Assembly: GCA_030620095.1 (NCBI GenBank)
Contig: JAUTXW010001616.1
Span: forward strand, 203,501-267,500
Length of the DNA stretch: 64,000 nucleotides
Source: Kuschelorhynchus macadamiae
Taxonomy: Eukaryota; Arthropoda; Insecta; Coleoptera; Curculionidae
Direction: 5' to 3'
The position numbers and the translations under genes are program-made. This document shows, piece by piece, positions 39,040 through 50,690 of the stretch (its first letter is position 1; each line of letters starts with the position of its first letter). The notes below the pieces were generated by a model. It had not been told where the DNA came from and searched no databases. It saw nothing but the letters and a program-made list of their open reading frames with translations.

Positions 39040-40079
39040 GAAATACATAAATCTAAATTTACGACCATCTTTAAATATAACAATACGAAGGAATCCGCAC
39101 ATTTTCGACATCGATAAAGCCATTATAAAAATTAAACAACACGATGCAAAAGCTAAAAAAGCTTCTCGATGACGATAATAAATCCATTATATCGTGAATA
39201 AAAGCACTCTTTCCAAACACTATTATAGTAAAAGCTTTGATACATAAAACCATTCATCTCTAAGAAGCTATATTCCGTCATCCGTCAGTTCATCTCGTTA
39301 TTTTCTCGCTTGATGGATCCTTTGTTGGGATACCGGACACTTGTTGCACGAAGTCTAGCCAAATACACTAAGAAAAGTGTTATTACGACAGAATTCAAAT
39401 CTGGAACGTAAACACCGTTACAATTTTTATCTTTTTCAAAAGTAAGGTGAGTTTAAAATAATCAGTATATTTTTACTGCCCTCGTATGACAAAGTGGTAG
39501 AAAATGGTATTAGCCTCCGTTTTTTTTTTCAATTTTCACCGTTTCCATATATTATACCTACCGCAGAGGATTTTTTTACTACTTTAGAAACTTGAAAGAT
39601 TTTAGTAGAATCATACAGGATATTATAATAGAATATCTTATATTTTAATGAACATTCGATTCATTCACTAGACTAATGGGGCTTCTGTCGGTGACACACA
39701 TCGACCTGTCATACTACAGATGTCATATCATTTATGTGCAGCAGCAGAATCTAGAACTAAAATTTACTGCGATATCCTCTTAAAAATATATATATACATT
39801 CAACGATCAAATTACAAGAGCGATCATGGGGCTTTTTCTAAAATTTCCTCCATTTTACTTATTCGTGGAAGAGGAAGCAATAAGGATAAGCATGCCCATG
39901 TTACCTATGGAATGAAGGACAGCATGAGTCACATCCAGCGTGTCAAAGGTTGTGGAAAACAACTAGATATTGGGAATGCCATCGGACCTGCTATCAAAAA
40001 CTACACATCAACCCTATTCCGTGATCTTTATACGAAGAGATGAGTGGGATCGAAATAATGCGATCTACTAAAACGAGCG
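39040..40079. other. non-genic stretch before LINE fragment
   Basis: The plus-strand open frame 39720-40043 ends shortly before the LINE RNase H relic and may be part of its linker region, but I cannot match it to a domain. No independent gene is supported. Confidence 0.4.
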
Positions 40080-40932
40080 TTGCGCATATTTAAAGGTTCC
40101 AAAACCATTAAGAACGTAGGAGCTAGAATCCATTGAGTAAGACCGAAGATTGTTCTTTGAGTGAGCCTAGATAAAAATACCTCCATATTTCAGGCAGAAG
40201 TTGATGAAATCGAGTTGTGTGCAAGTGTGTTACAAGAATGCCAGGTAACACATAAAACGATAAAAATATTCTCCGATATTCAAGCAGACCTTAAAAGACT
40301 TAAAGCATGACAATGCACATCGAGAACGATTTGGAACTGCCAGGAAATGGGACAATGGGACATGAGGGTCTGGAAGGAAGTGGGTCTGCGGAGTTCCTAG
40401 TAAAGAAAGGGGCAGAGACGAAATTCATGGAACCTGAAACAGCTTTGGGTATATGCCATGGAAAGACCAAGCGTGTAATTTCGGACTGAGTAAAGAAAGA
40501 AGCTGATCAATACTGCATGGCTTGGACTGTCCCAGGTCTGTCGCATGTAAAAAGGCGTTTATACCCCTTGATAGGATAACAGAGAGTCTGTTAAATATGA
40601 ACAGAATTAAGCTCAAAACGGCAATAGACCTATAGGTTGGCCATTGTGGTGTAAGAGTTCACTTGCACAGGATGAGGCTTGAGGAAGAATTCGAGTGCCG
40701 CTTATGTACGTCTATGTATGCGAATGTCCGAGGGCTGTCAGGATCAGGTTCTCCATATTCAGCAGAGATATTCTGCTGCTATAGAAGGCTTGAAGGATAC
40801 CTCCCCAAATGCAATATAAGTCTCACTGTGGAGTTAGTGTGGGGAAGAGTTAACTATAGTTGTGACCCATAACAGACCGAAGTGTGGCAGCGGGAGTCGA
40901 TGTAACCCACTCATTTTTAACCTAACCTATCA
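40080..40932 (+). mobile_element. 3' part of an R1-type LINE: RNase H and zinc knuckle, relic
   Basis: Plus-strand blocks in order: FKGSKTIKNVGARI (RNase H start, with the DGS aspartate lost), SIFQAEVDEIELCASVLQEC then IKIFSDIQADLKRLKA (second and third RNase H blocks), PGNGTMGHEGLEGSGSAEFL then VKKGAETKFMEPE (the 'WVPGHxGIxGNExAD' block, degraded), then MRLEEEFECRLC (C-terminal zinc knuckle). The 3' end is the phrase TAACCTAACCTAT at about 40918-40930, a tail often seen on this LINE type in insects. Stops and frameshifts make it inactive, and the polymerase is missing. Confidence 0.8.
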
Positions 40933-43870
40933 CACACAGAAAAGACACTGAGAAAGTAAAACTAAAGCCGAAATTATGGATTCCCTATATAGATGACATT
41001 TCTGTAAATCTGCAGTTATATGTATGATTTGAACAAACTTTAATCAGGTATGTCTATATTTGGTACTAGAAGCAGTGCGAATTTTTTTTTTCGTGTGACT
41101 TTATTGTTTTGTCAATGTTTCTCACTGATTTTATTTTGATGTGCAATCGATTAGCTTATGAAACGAAATATCTATTTTTTCTAATTAGCTGTATTTAAAA
41201 AAAATGGACAAATAAATCCTGAAAGCTTCCTATAATGCACTTTATTATACCATGCTTGCAGTATTAATTCTGCGCCCTGTATTACAGTGTGCGGAGTCGG
41301 AGTTACCTTCGAAGTTCTCCAAATACTAAAACAAGCATTGGCACTTCACAGTACCTTGATAGAGAACGCATTATGATACTGCCACAGTCGTTATTGTATA
41401 GTTAAAGGTCGATGCTAGAACATTGACTAGTGTAGCTCCAATCTAGGATAATACATAAGTTATAAAATAGTAATTTTGGAATACTTTTTTCCCAGTGTAA
41501 CTTTTTTTTCAACTCCCGTTTTATTCCCATTTTCGCGGAAGATATTAAGATTCACTTGTTGCGTTAAAGCGAAGTTTTATGACTGTCGGAACTTATTACA
41601 AGCTGACAAGTGTTATTAAAAAGACCTACATAATTATCGAAAAAACAGAGGTTATATTCTTTCGTTTTATTAACGAATGTTTATTTCAATATAAATTTGT
41701 CGTAACATCATATTAACCCTAACATATCAAAGAGCGGAAGTAGGTATTGTAACGAGGAATTCTCATGCATTTTTTTAAAATGGCCCTTATGCCCAGTGAG
41801 CCACCTGTGCTTGTACTATAGGCACTTCAAAGTAAGGTTGTTAAGTGCACAGCCACGACCTAGGGATTTTAGTTGGAGTGCTTGTTAAAACATATTTTAT
41901 AGAACCAAAACATGTAAGTAGAGTGCGGAACGACCTAAAAAGCTTAGCGTATTTGCTTTTGACCAGCTGCATATACATTTACGAATACGGACTTGGTACT
42001 AAATAAACGGAGAAGGCAAAGGTAGTCTAAATGGTAAAAAAATACATCCTCAACTTAACCGAGGACTGGTTAATATTTATCATTTTATATTCTATTTGTT
42101 CAGTGTCCTACAAAGCAAAAAACGCCCATCTATACGATCGAGGAGTTGGTGATATTGATTTTGGAACCGAATATTGCAAAAAATAATTACCAACCAGGGT
42201 TTTTGATAATTTTCATTGTTGCTTTTAAAGGTATTAAACTTAGGATAATTATAATTACCAAGTAGACCAATTTAATGAACATCTAATATACGGGATATTC
42301 CGCACCGAAGGGTAATTGGGTCTTAAAATATAGGATCCAAAAAACAAATTCACTAAATTATTCATCCACAAGTATACAGGTTTTAATCGCAGCTTTAAAG
42401 AAATATCTTCTGCGGCCTAGTCTATAGCTTTGTAGAACTAGAGCTTTATTTATGTACGGACCACACCCCTTTTAATGCCTTGTTTGTTGTTCTAACTTCA
42501 GTAAATAATCCCAACTATTCCGAACGCAAGCTTCGCCCGCTTTATGGTTTGGAATCTGTAAACGATATATTACAAAACGAGATGACATGGTTGCCATCGC
42601 TGCCATAACTCGCGTAATTCAGTTTAATGTTTTAGGAAATTGTAAAAATACTACAATTATATAAACAGTGAAAAATTCAAATAATTGAACTAAAATTAAA
42701 AACAACTAAATTTTTGTTCTCTGTAAATTTAATTTATGGGAATTTCATTTATCTATGTAAAATTAATACTTTTATCCGTTTCCAACATTAAAATGTACTT
42801 GGCTGCTGCCATTGTGGTTTTATTGTTTAAAACATTATCGTTAGTGACATAAGCAATTGAGGTTAAAACTATCTATACATTCTGAGAAATTTACACCTCA
42901 GCCCAATCCCATTAATTTGTTAAAAAATCCATAATTTACAATATACAACTGTATAATTTATATAAGAATTTTACAATCAATAAATATACTAAAAAACTAT
43001 TAATTCCATGAGTGCAATTAGTCGTAATTTCTGATGAATAAAATTCCTATAAGTTTCTCCATACATTTTCTTCGTGCATAATCATAAAAATACTACAAGC
43101 ATTCAAGCAAACTTTAAAAACAAAATTAAAAAATATATCTTATAAATATTATTATAATTTTTGCTGTTAAAAAACTGTTAAATTATAATCAATCCATAAC
43201 AAAGACTCTCTAGACAAGATCCTGGCCATCAGTGTATTTATCAAACCATTATCCAGAATTTCAAATCAAAATATATATTCATCGTCATCAATGTTTGTTC
43301 CTCTCTTATGAATATCTGGCTTGGTTATATTTTTACCAAAGTTCTTTGCTGTTCACCAACCATTTGCTAGCCAAAAGTTAGATTACTTCTCCGCTACGCT
43401 ACTCCTTCATAACATTTATGAGACTACATACTTAAATTATTACACGAAAAAGCTTCTCGAATTCAAATAATTATTAATGTTGACATACACGTTCGTGTTA
43501 CATATTATGAGTTCAGCAGGTTTGTAACCCAAGCATCTTATGTTTCAAGATAGCAGTGAATAAGCTAAGATATATAAAGCTCCCACCATGCATGGATACA
43601 TATTATGAGTTTCCTGGTTCATGAATTCTTTCCGGTATCTATATTCACTTAGATATAATTTCAGATACCTTACTCTCAAACTTATTAGAGGAAATTATAG
43701 TTAACTTACTAATAACAGATAACATGTAATACGAAGTTTAAAACAGAAGAAAATGCATTGCCTGGTAACTATTAATGTGTTCTATTTTATGTTAAAAATT
43801 ATTTAAGTGAAGGATGTCATATTTTAAACCTTCAAAAAAGGCTAAGATTATCAATTCAACCCTATGGATT
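40933..43870. other. non-genic stretch, about 2.9 kb
   Basis: AT-rich with no open frame above background and no transposon or RNA motif that I can name on either strand. Confidence 0.5.
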
Positions 43871-43873
43871 TAT

Positions 43874-43875
<2 letters not shown>

Positions 43876-43938
<63 letters not shown>
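43876..43938. repeat. (TA)n microsatellite, about 63 bp
   Basis: Short pure TA array. The open frame 43872-44192 begins in it and continues into unique AT-rich sequence without a domain, so I do not call it a gene. Confidence 0.97.
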
Positions 43939-43940
<2 letters not shown>

Positions 43941-44757
43941 TATTGGAGTGGTCCCATAGCAAACATACTGAAAAAATGTTCAAAATGCAGGAACGGCGAA
44001 ACTTTAAATTTTTTACGCGACGCGACATATGGGTTCACCATATTATCAGGAAAAAAGTATGTGTTACATATGCAATTGACCCAGTGTCTATTTGTTAAAT
44101 TCGACTTTTACAATAACATTCGTATAAACAGAACTAAAAAGGATGATATAAAAAATTTTTATGAAAAACCGACAGTAAAAAGTGAAAAATAATACTTTAT
44201 TCTTGATCTTGAAAATTTTAATCTGTGAAGTCTTCGCAAAACTAATAAAAACAGTAAAACATACTACTATATATAATATATAAACATGTATATTTTTGTG
44301 ATTAAGTAAATAAGAATAAGTTTGATGCCGGAATAAAATTTTTAAAATAAAATATTATTTTTCATTTTTTTGAAGTCGGTTTTATTTTTTTATATATAAA
44401 ATTTTGTATTACTTTAATCAGTTCAAAAAATAATGTCAATATTAACAACTTTGTTTACTTATATTTGAGCCGAAACCTTCATTTTTCTGATTACCAATTT
44501 TGAAACCATTAGTTTTTTTTTTTCAGGAAACAATGAAAATAAATTTTTCCTGCAATTTAAATATACATATAAAATGAAAACTGGCAACCCTGCTAGAAGA
44601 CTTAAATGCTTACGACCTTGCTGAACTGAAGGCTGAGCTTTTCATATGTGTAAACATACCAGCGCACACACACACGCTTCAACTTCCACGGATTAAAAGA
44701 TTTGGTTCATTCTGTTTCTGTCTATTCGTCAAAGTATTATATTAAACTATAAAAATA
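43939..44757. other. non-genic stretch downstream of candidate exon
   Basis: AT-rich and possibly intronic on the minus strand. It includes a short CA run near 44665-44676. I see nothing else. Confidence 0.45.
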
Positions 44758-44763
44758 GCTTAC

Positions 44764-44817
44764 CTTCAGGTCGTATCCTATGTTCATTAGTTCGGGTGTA
44801 TGGTGGTGGTGGGGTTT
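44764..44817 (-). CDS. candidate 54-nt coding exon of an unidentified host gene
   Basis: On the minus strand a T-rich tract (TTTTTTTATTTTTT) leads into CAG (44818-44820), and the exon is followed by the donor GTAAGC (44758-44763). The length is 54 nt, exactly 18 codons. In the phase that fits the candidate exon at 20252-20317 (2 nt completing a split codon, 1 nt carried on) it encodes TPPPPYTRTNEHRIRPE. One other frame is also open, so the frame choice relies on the partner exon, where only this phase is free of stops. Proline-rich and charged, no domain. Likely a small in-frame cassette exon of the same minus-strand gene, about 24.4 kb upstream of the other. Confidence 0.5.
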
Positions 44818-44820
44818 CTG

Positions 44821-46035
44821 AAAAAATAAAAAAATTATACATTTTTGAATGTTCCAGTAAAATTTAATTAACGTTTTTTTAAATTCGAAAATATCGAACT
44901 ATATTCTAGATTATTAAACACGTCTTTATACCGTGTAATAACACGACCGCGACATTTCGAACCACCAGTCTATATAATCAAAAAATAAAAAACTTAAAAG
45001 CTTCTCTTTAGTCCACAGACAAGCCCATCATCAATTTGCTACCTGCTGTCGACATGTCTCTTTCCCATCCTCTAGCAGTGCTAACCCGTTTGATCTCATT
45101 AAGTGTCCTAACACACTAACAAGAAGAAATTGTTACGGGGAAAAGAAAAAAAATAATGCTTGACAACTTGCCTAATTCATTTTTTTAATTTAAATTTTCT
45201 GCGAATCAATTTTATCTTGTTTCGACCACCTTTAGTTTGGACAACAAAACTATGTGAATTATTTGGCTGAAATAGAACGTACTGTATAAAAAAACTTTTT
45301 AATTATAAGTAGAATATGCGCATCTAGGAAGCCGTATCATACTATTTTTATATTTGTGATAAAAATTACCTTTTATTTGTCTTTTTGACATTTCTTTGCT
45401 AAAAGCTCAACTAACGTTATCCAAATAATAATATTACAGACAAACTCGCACAGTCTTAGCAGAAATATTTTAAATGAAATGTCCGGTCATAAGGCATAAA
45501 AAATGTTAAATTTCAAAAACACAATTGAAGGTAAAATAAAAAAGATATATAATAAAACTATCAAAGATTTTCTTCTTTTAAATATAATGACCTATATTTT
45601 ACTACATTTTCAGAATCTACGAAAAAGACTAGGCGCATTTTATATAACATGTTCTATATAAAACTATAATCGTTTTCGAGACATTTAGGAAAAATATAAA
45701 ATATCGATATATAATAAAGAAATGAAGCCCATATTTCAATCTTACTTTGTTTATAATCTCTTCAATAGAATGAAAAAAAAGTGTTTTTAAATAAATAAAA
45801 ATAATATAGATAATATCGATTTATTTAGCATTGACTACAATTTTGATTTTTTCTACTAATAATTACATATATCTTTTCACAATTTTTCCAATATTTCTAT
45901 TTATTAGTACTTTTTCCTTTTTGTTTTCTCAATTTTTTGTTTTATTTTTGAATTTGAAAATATTTGAAACAAAAATATAAATCGTATTTTTTCGTTTTAA
46001 TAAATGGATATTAATATTATGGTACTGATTTTTTT
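44821..46035. other. non-genic stretch
   Basis: Strongly AT-rich, possibly intronic on the minus strand. No coding or transposon motif is seen. Confidence 0.5.
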
Positions 46036-46039
46036 ATCA

Positions 46040-46430
46040 CTTTATTATTCCGCCTTTTTGTTCCGTCGTATTGAATTCGTGCCACAATTTTACCAGTGCA
46101 TCTTTATACCATATGATTTGTGTACAAGACGATTGAACAAGTAGTTTTATTTACATTATTACATTTTATTAGGCCGCCACTGTATTCCGCCATATTGAAT
46201 TCGTATCAAAATGTTACCAGTGCATCCTTATATCACATTCTATGGCGCCGTCATTTTGTCTCGCCAAACTGAATTCATACCAGAATTTTACCAGTTCATT
46301 CCTATATCACTCTAGTTTTTATGCAAAAATTCAGGTTAACGGAATAATTATTTTTTTAGAATGATTTTTTGGAGTCATATTTTTTCCGCCATATAGGATT
46401 CGTACCAAAATTTAAGGGAAGTAAATATAC
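46040..46430 (-). repeat. dispersed repeat family A, copy 3
   Basis: Inverted relative to the long copy. Plus-strand phrases are the complements of its units: TTTTGTTCCGTCGTATTGAA, CCGCCATATTGAATTCGTA, ATGTTACCAGTGCATCCTTA, TGGCGCCGTCATTTTGTC and ATTTTACCAGTTCATTCCTA. About three units at ~110-125 bp spacing are recognisable. Confidence 0.75.
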
Positions 46431-46720
46431 AAACTAGACCTCTTAAGGTATCGCTGGTTTTTTTTTTGTCGAGTCTGACATGGCGCCGGCTTAAAAAACA
46501 ATGGGGATATTCGATACACGAATCCGGCATTTTTCCGAAACCGAACATCTGGTCCGTCCTCTGAGTACCGAGAACTTAACATGGTACTCTGGTTCCTAGA
46601 ATCCGCCAAGATATCGAAGACCCGAGATTCTTTTGTTTGGGATGAGAAACATTGATTGGGCTTTGATTCTTTTCCAGTAGGCAGTAGTGCGGACTGCGTG
46701 CCTCTTAAAAAATTGATACC
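46412..46720 (-). CDS. exon-like open reading frame, function unknown
   Basis: On the minus strand, GTTTTTTTTCAG (CAG at 46721-46723) precedes an open stretch of about 102 codons ending in a stop at 46412. The frame reads GINFLRGTQSALLPTGKESK, then Ser/Arg/Lys-rich sequence with SRYSEDGPDVRFRKNAG and ending RSSLYIYFP. It is clearly less AT-rich than its flanks, and its composition looks protein-like, but I recognise no domain. No good splice donor is seen, so it would have to be a terminal exon. It lies between two fragments of repeat family A, which makes a repeat origin possible. The last ~20 bp overlap the repeat. Confidence 0.3.
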   Translation of the reverse strand, partial: GINFLRGTQSALLPTGKESKPNQCFSSQTKESRVFDILADSRNQSTMLSSRYSEDGPDVRFRKNAGFVYRISPLFFKPAPCQTRQKKNQRYLKRSSLYIYFP

Positions 46721-46859
46721 CTGAAAAAAACACTTCAAAATTAAAAAACTAACTTTACATACCAGTTCATTTATACGTATTTCTGAATCACTTCCTAGAA
46801 AGCTCTTTGTGATGTGTTTACATAAATTACTTAAAAGTTTTCTTCTGTTGTATGTCCGT

Positions 46860-47060
46860 GTTTCAGGTCAAGTAGCCAAATATTAAAGCCAATTAAAAAA
46901 TGTATGTGAGTAAACCATTTTTGTGAACATCGTTGCCCAATAACTATTTATTCGATCAACTTAAATTTTGGTACAAAAATCAATAATGGTACGAAGATGA
47001 TGGTGCTTGGTAACATTCTGATATGCCAAAATGGCAACGAAATGCAAAGTTTTGAAAAAT
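46860..47060 (+). repeat. dispersed repeat family A, copy 4
   Basis: Contains TAACTATTTATTCGATCAAC, TTAAATTTTGGTACAAAAATC, then ATGATGGTGCTTGGTAACAT and CCAAAATGGCAACGAAATGC, matching the unit order of the long copy. Together with copy 3 it forms an inverted pair around the exon-like frame at 46.4-46.7 kb. Confidence 0.6.
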
Positions 47061-48635
47061 CTAAATTAAAAAAACAGGAATTTCATTACAATTTTTTGAG
47101 ACTAATAAAAAAAGTTTAATTAGTAATATGGGTCATCATAACCCTTAAAGGACTTCTTAGAATATTATGAAAAACAGCTGTTATTAATAAATATTAAAAA
47201 GTATATAGTAAAATAAAAATATATTTTGGTTGAATGGTATTGTGTTTATCTATTGGAAGTGAATAATGAATTTTTGTTTTTTAGAAAGTCTTTATTTGAA
47301 ATGAGATTATGAGATTAAATTAATTTTATCAAAACATTTGATTTTGTATGTAATTTAGTTTTAACTATCTGACAGCTTTTTTGGTTAGACCAAGTTAGGT
47401 TATAAAAAAATGTGTATAAACTAAATATTAGGCGGTGCAGCAATTTTTATTATTACACATTTTTTGCTCTATTCCTAATGGTATCAACAATTTTTTTAAT
47501 AAAATCTCGATTTATTAAGTTCTTATATTTAAAAAAAATATATGATAAGTGTAGATCAAAAACAAAAAATTACAACATTTTGAATATGTTTTAAATTTTT
47601 TAAACTCATAAAAAAATTAAAATTAGGTTACTAATTTTAATTACTAAAACTGGTTTTGTTGAGTTTAAAATCCCACACGCCAATTATTTAGCGTCCTTCC
47701 GGTGTACCTTAATAATTTTAAAATACCCGAATAATCAATGCCACAGTTCAGATATCAGATCCACTTTCATGCAGTTGAAAAAAAAATGGCACTTGTGAAA
47801 ACGTTCCAAATCTGTTCCTATAAAGCTTTGTGTTTTACATACTCTTAGATACCAACCTCGAAATAGCAACATAATAACTACTGTTTAGTTTATGGTTATT
47901 GCTCCAGTATGCATAGCTAGAGTGCAGCCAAACATGTGCCATAATCACTTTATGATTCTTTGCTTTACGTGAACGGTTTATTCGAAACACGAGGACAAAA
48001 TTAACATACCGTTACTTTGGATCTTGACGTATATTTCAGTGCTGGTACAAATATAGTCCTGGAGCCCACGATCAAGATTTTGTATTCATTGCTGCGCGTC
48101 TGATATTCTAGAAGAAATTTGGGTTACATATAGCTAAGTCCACAATATTACTCGCGGATGGTTGGAGTACTCAAGTACGTGGCACACAGAGACAAACCAC
48201 GAAATTAGAATGAAGCCGGCTTATAAATTAAATTTTAATGGTGTTAACATGAACATTTAAATATCGATATATTCATAGGAACCAAAAAACTACTTGGACA
48301 TAAGCTTTTAAAGTGTTAATCGTTGGAACACGCTCTGATATGCAGTTACATATACAATGAGGACATAAAATCCGGACGCACCCCATTAACTTTTGAGATG
48401 CTTGAAATATCGCCCGAAATTTGGGGCATATATATGAGAAATGAAAGTCTACTATTTGGACCAAAAACTACACCTCTAATTTTCAAAATGGCGATCGGGT
48501 GCAATTTTATATTATTGTTTTAAATAAAAAGGGGTCGATTTTTATGCGTAATCTAACCCCAAAGTTTCAAAACATTTTATTAAAACGTTTTCAAATGGCA
48601 TTCAATTAAATGAAGGTTAGTTTTACATAAGGTGA
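47061..48635. other. non-genic stretch
   Basis: AT-rich. The open frames at 47412-47594, 48273-48464 (minus) and 48323-48523 (plus, overlapping) have no domain. No gene is supported. Confidence 0.45.
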
Positions 48636-48639
48636 ATTA

Positions 48640-49150
48640 GTGTTTCACCTTTTTCCACCAAATATATTAAATCCCTTCGTTTCGATGTAACCTCAGAGAA
48701 AAAAAGTCCAAAGGTGTAAGGTCTGGCGATCGTGCTAACCATTCTATAGAGCCTATAATAAGGTTTCCTGAAATGCATTTCAAAACGTTAACTTTCTGGA
48801 AATATTGGTGTATGTTTGCTCTAATATCTGCAATTTTGCGTATTGGTACAGCAATTCAGAAAAAGTGTGCTCTTGCCACTAACGTTAATAGTCAGGGCTT
48901 GCTACAAATATGTTTGGCTTCATTTCGTAAAAATTAAGTGCTTTCTCTGAATCATCCGCAAGTAACTCATTTACGACTTGAAATTTGTAGCTATGAAATT
49001 TGCTCCTTTATAAAATATTTATGATGGTCTATCTTGACACGTCACACGTTTTGAGACACATGCTTGCTAGGTTGTTAAGAATTTGCAACCATTTTAGTCC
49101 TACCGTTCTAAATTTCGAGTTTGGTTTACATTGCCTTCCTTCACACGTTA
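48640..49150 (-). mobile_element. IS630/Tc1-type transposase relic (SPDLTPLDFF family)
   Basis: Read right to left, FHSYKFQVVNELLADDSEKA with LNFYEMK at about 48910-49005 matches the 'HPYKIQLVQEL..DD..RR.FCE' block after the helix-turn-helix of this arthropod transposase group. GNLIIGSIEWLARSPDLTPL followed by DFF at about 48690-48765 matches the 'WIGR.GPIEWPARSPDLTPLDFFLWG' block. The middle, carrying the first catalytic Asp and the QDGA block, is deleted or unreadable, and frames are broken. The element is non-functional. Confidence 0.8.
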
Positions 49151-49369
49151 TTCAGGCTCAGGACCGGTCAAAATTGTAATACGTCCACATCGTAGGATTC
49201 ATACGGGGCGAACTACAAGGCCTGAGAAAATTGTTACAGGAAGAGTGAGAAACAATATACAGGCTGTGCAGAGATCGGAGCTAGTAGATGATTCTCTGCT
49301 AGGCCATAGACTCAATTAAGTTTACGGAGTTTATTTCCAAATAACGCTTTTAACTACAGAATTTGGTTT

Positions 49370-50690
49370 GCAAGATCTACTGGCAAATCATCTCGGTACT
49401 TTTGTCCTAGATTTAACCCAGACTCTTCAAATAAGTTGCCCTTCATATAAACCGCAAATATTTTGCGATAAAATTGGTGTAAAAGTACTTGCAATATCAT
49501 TTAAAGATCGAAAACGTAATTTCAGTTGCGCAATAACTAAAATAGTGTCCCATAGAAAATATGTGTCTGAAAATTTTTTTTTGCATCAAGTAATCTTTCG
49601 TAGTCAGAATACTTAATTCATTTTTAAATTTCGGAACATTTCTTATTCGTTTTTGTTCAAATATAAACTCTCCAAGTCTTTTCCATTTTTCCCGTCCCTT
49701 TCTAACACCTCGTCAAAATTTTCACGCTTTGTTTCAACTTTTTATAAAGCTGTTTCAAGCAAATCTGCAGCGGCGTTTAAGATATTACCTTTAACTGGTA
49801 CAATTACTTATCACCTCACAATTCTGGAAGTAGAAGTCCTACGTCCTATGTATGCTAATTCTTTCATAACGTCTGAATAGAATAAACACAGTGCTAAGGG
49901 TGAGAAGGGAAGACCAGTGTGTAGAGCACAATCTCTTCAATGAAATGTTAATGGACATTTTGAATTTAATTGTGCCCATCTTTTAATGCTACTTGCAAAA
50001 AAACAGAATTTAAAATAGTATTTCAAACGCTACAAAACTATCATGGATCATTATCTCTTGGGGCACATCCGTTATATCTAATTCTATAGACACGTATCCA
50101 TACACATGACTTTATTGATCTATTTTCGATATGTCCTGAGTAGAGTCAGTTATATGAGAGAAAAAAGGCGCTCGTCTGATGTCTAGGAGAATATCATTTT
50201 TAATTTTTTCCCAAGGCTGAAATAATTTCGTTTGGTGGGTTCAAATATTTTGTAGTTCTTTCGGGTTTGCGTAGAAATTCTGCAAGAACCGGATGATATT
50301 TGCTTAGAAGTGTGATGATTGTAATGAACTTCCCTTTACTTTCGCTGTCTTCATTCTCCCAGTGTCGTCTTAAACTATTATTAAACTATGAATTACTTGC
50401 CTTCAATATGGCTCCTCTTGCCCAATTTGTTTTTCTAGTTCTTCATTTACAGTCTTGAGTTCCATGAACGGCTTAAGAGGTAAACACGCAACTTAATGTA
50501 GTTTAGAATTTTCGAGTCTCTCGATTCCACGGCCTATGTGTTTCCAATAACAATATCATTTTATCACTCTTGTTGTTTCAATTGTTTCTTTTTAAAAAGC
50601 CAATATGGTTGACGGTAACTTTTAGCCATAGCCAGAGAATAACACAACCATGTTCTTGGAATTTTAAAACCAGACTTTGTAATTTTTTAA
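49370..50690 (-). mobile_element. hAT-type (DUF4371/ZMYM1-like) transposase relic
   Basis: Read right to left. At about 50600-50640 is KSYRQPYWLF, compatible with the TTF-type zinc-binding region. At about 50170-50380 is SLRRHWENEDSESKGKFITI, ITLLSKYHPVLAEFLRKPER, YLNPPNEIISALGKKLK, then a region reading AFFSLI-DS-QDIS-DQ in shifted frames, matching the DUF4371 domain 'GNFL.LI.LLAKYDPVL..HL...YLS...QNE.I..L' and 'YFS...DST.DIS..DQ'. At about 49880-49950 is KRLCSTHWSS, like the 'L..TRWSSR' block. At about 49460-49760 are LNAAADLLETAL, KRENFDEVLER and LKLRFRSLNDIASTFTPIL, the helical C-terminal part. Multiple stops and frameshifts show it is inactive. Confidence 0.75.
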
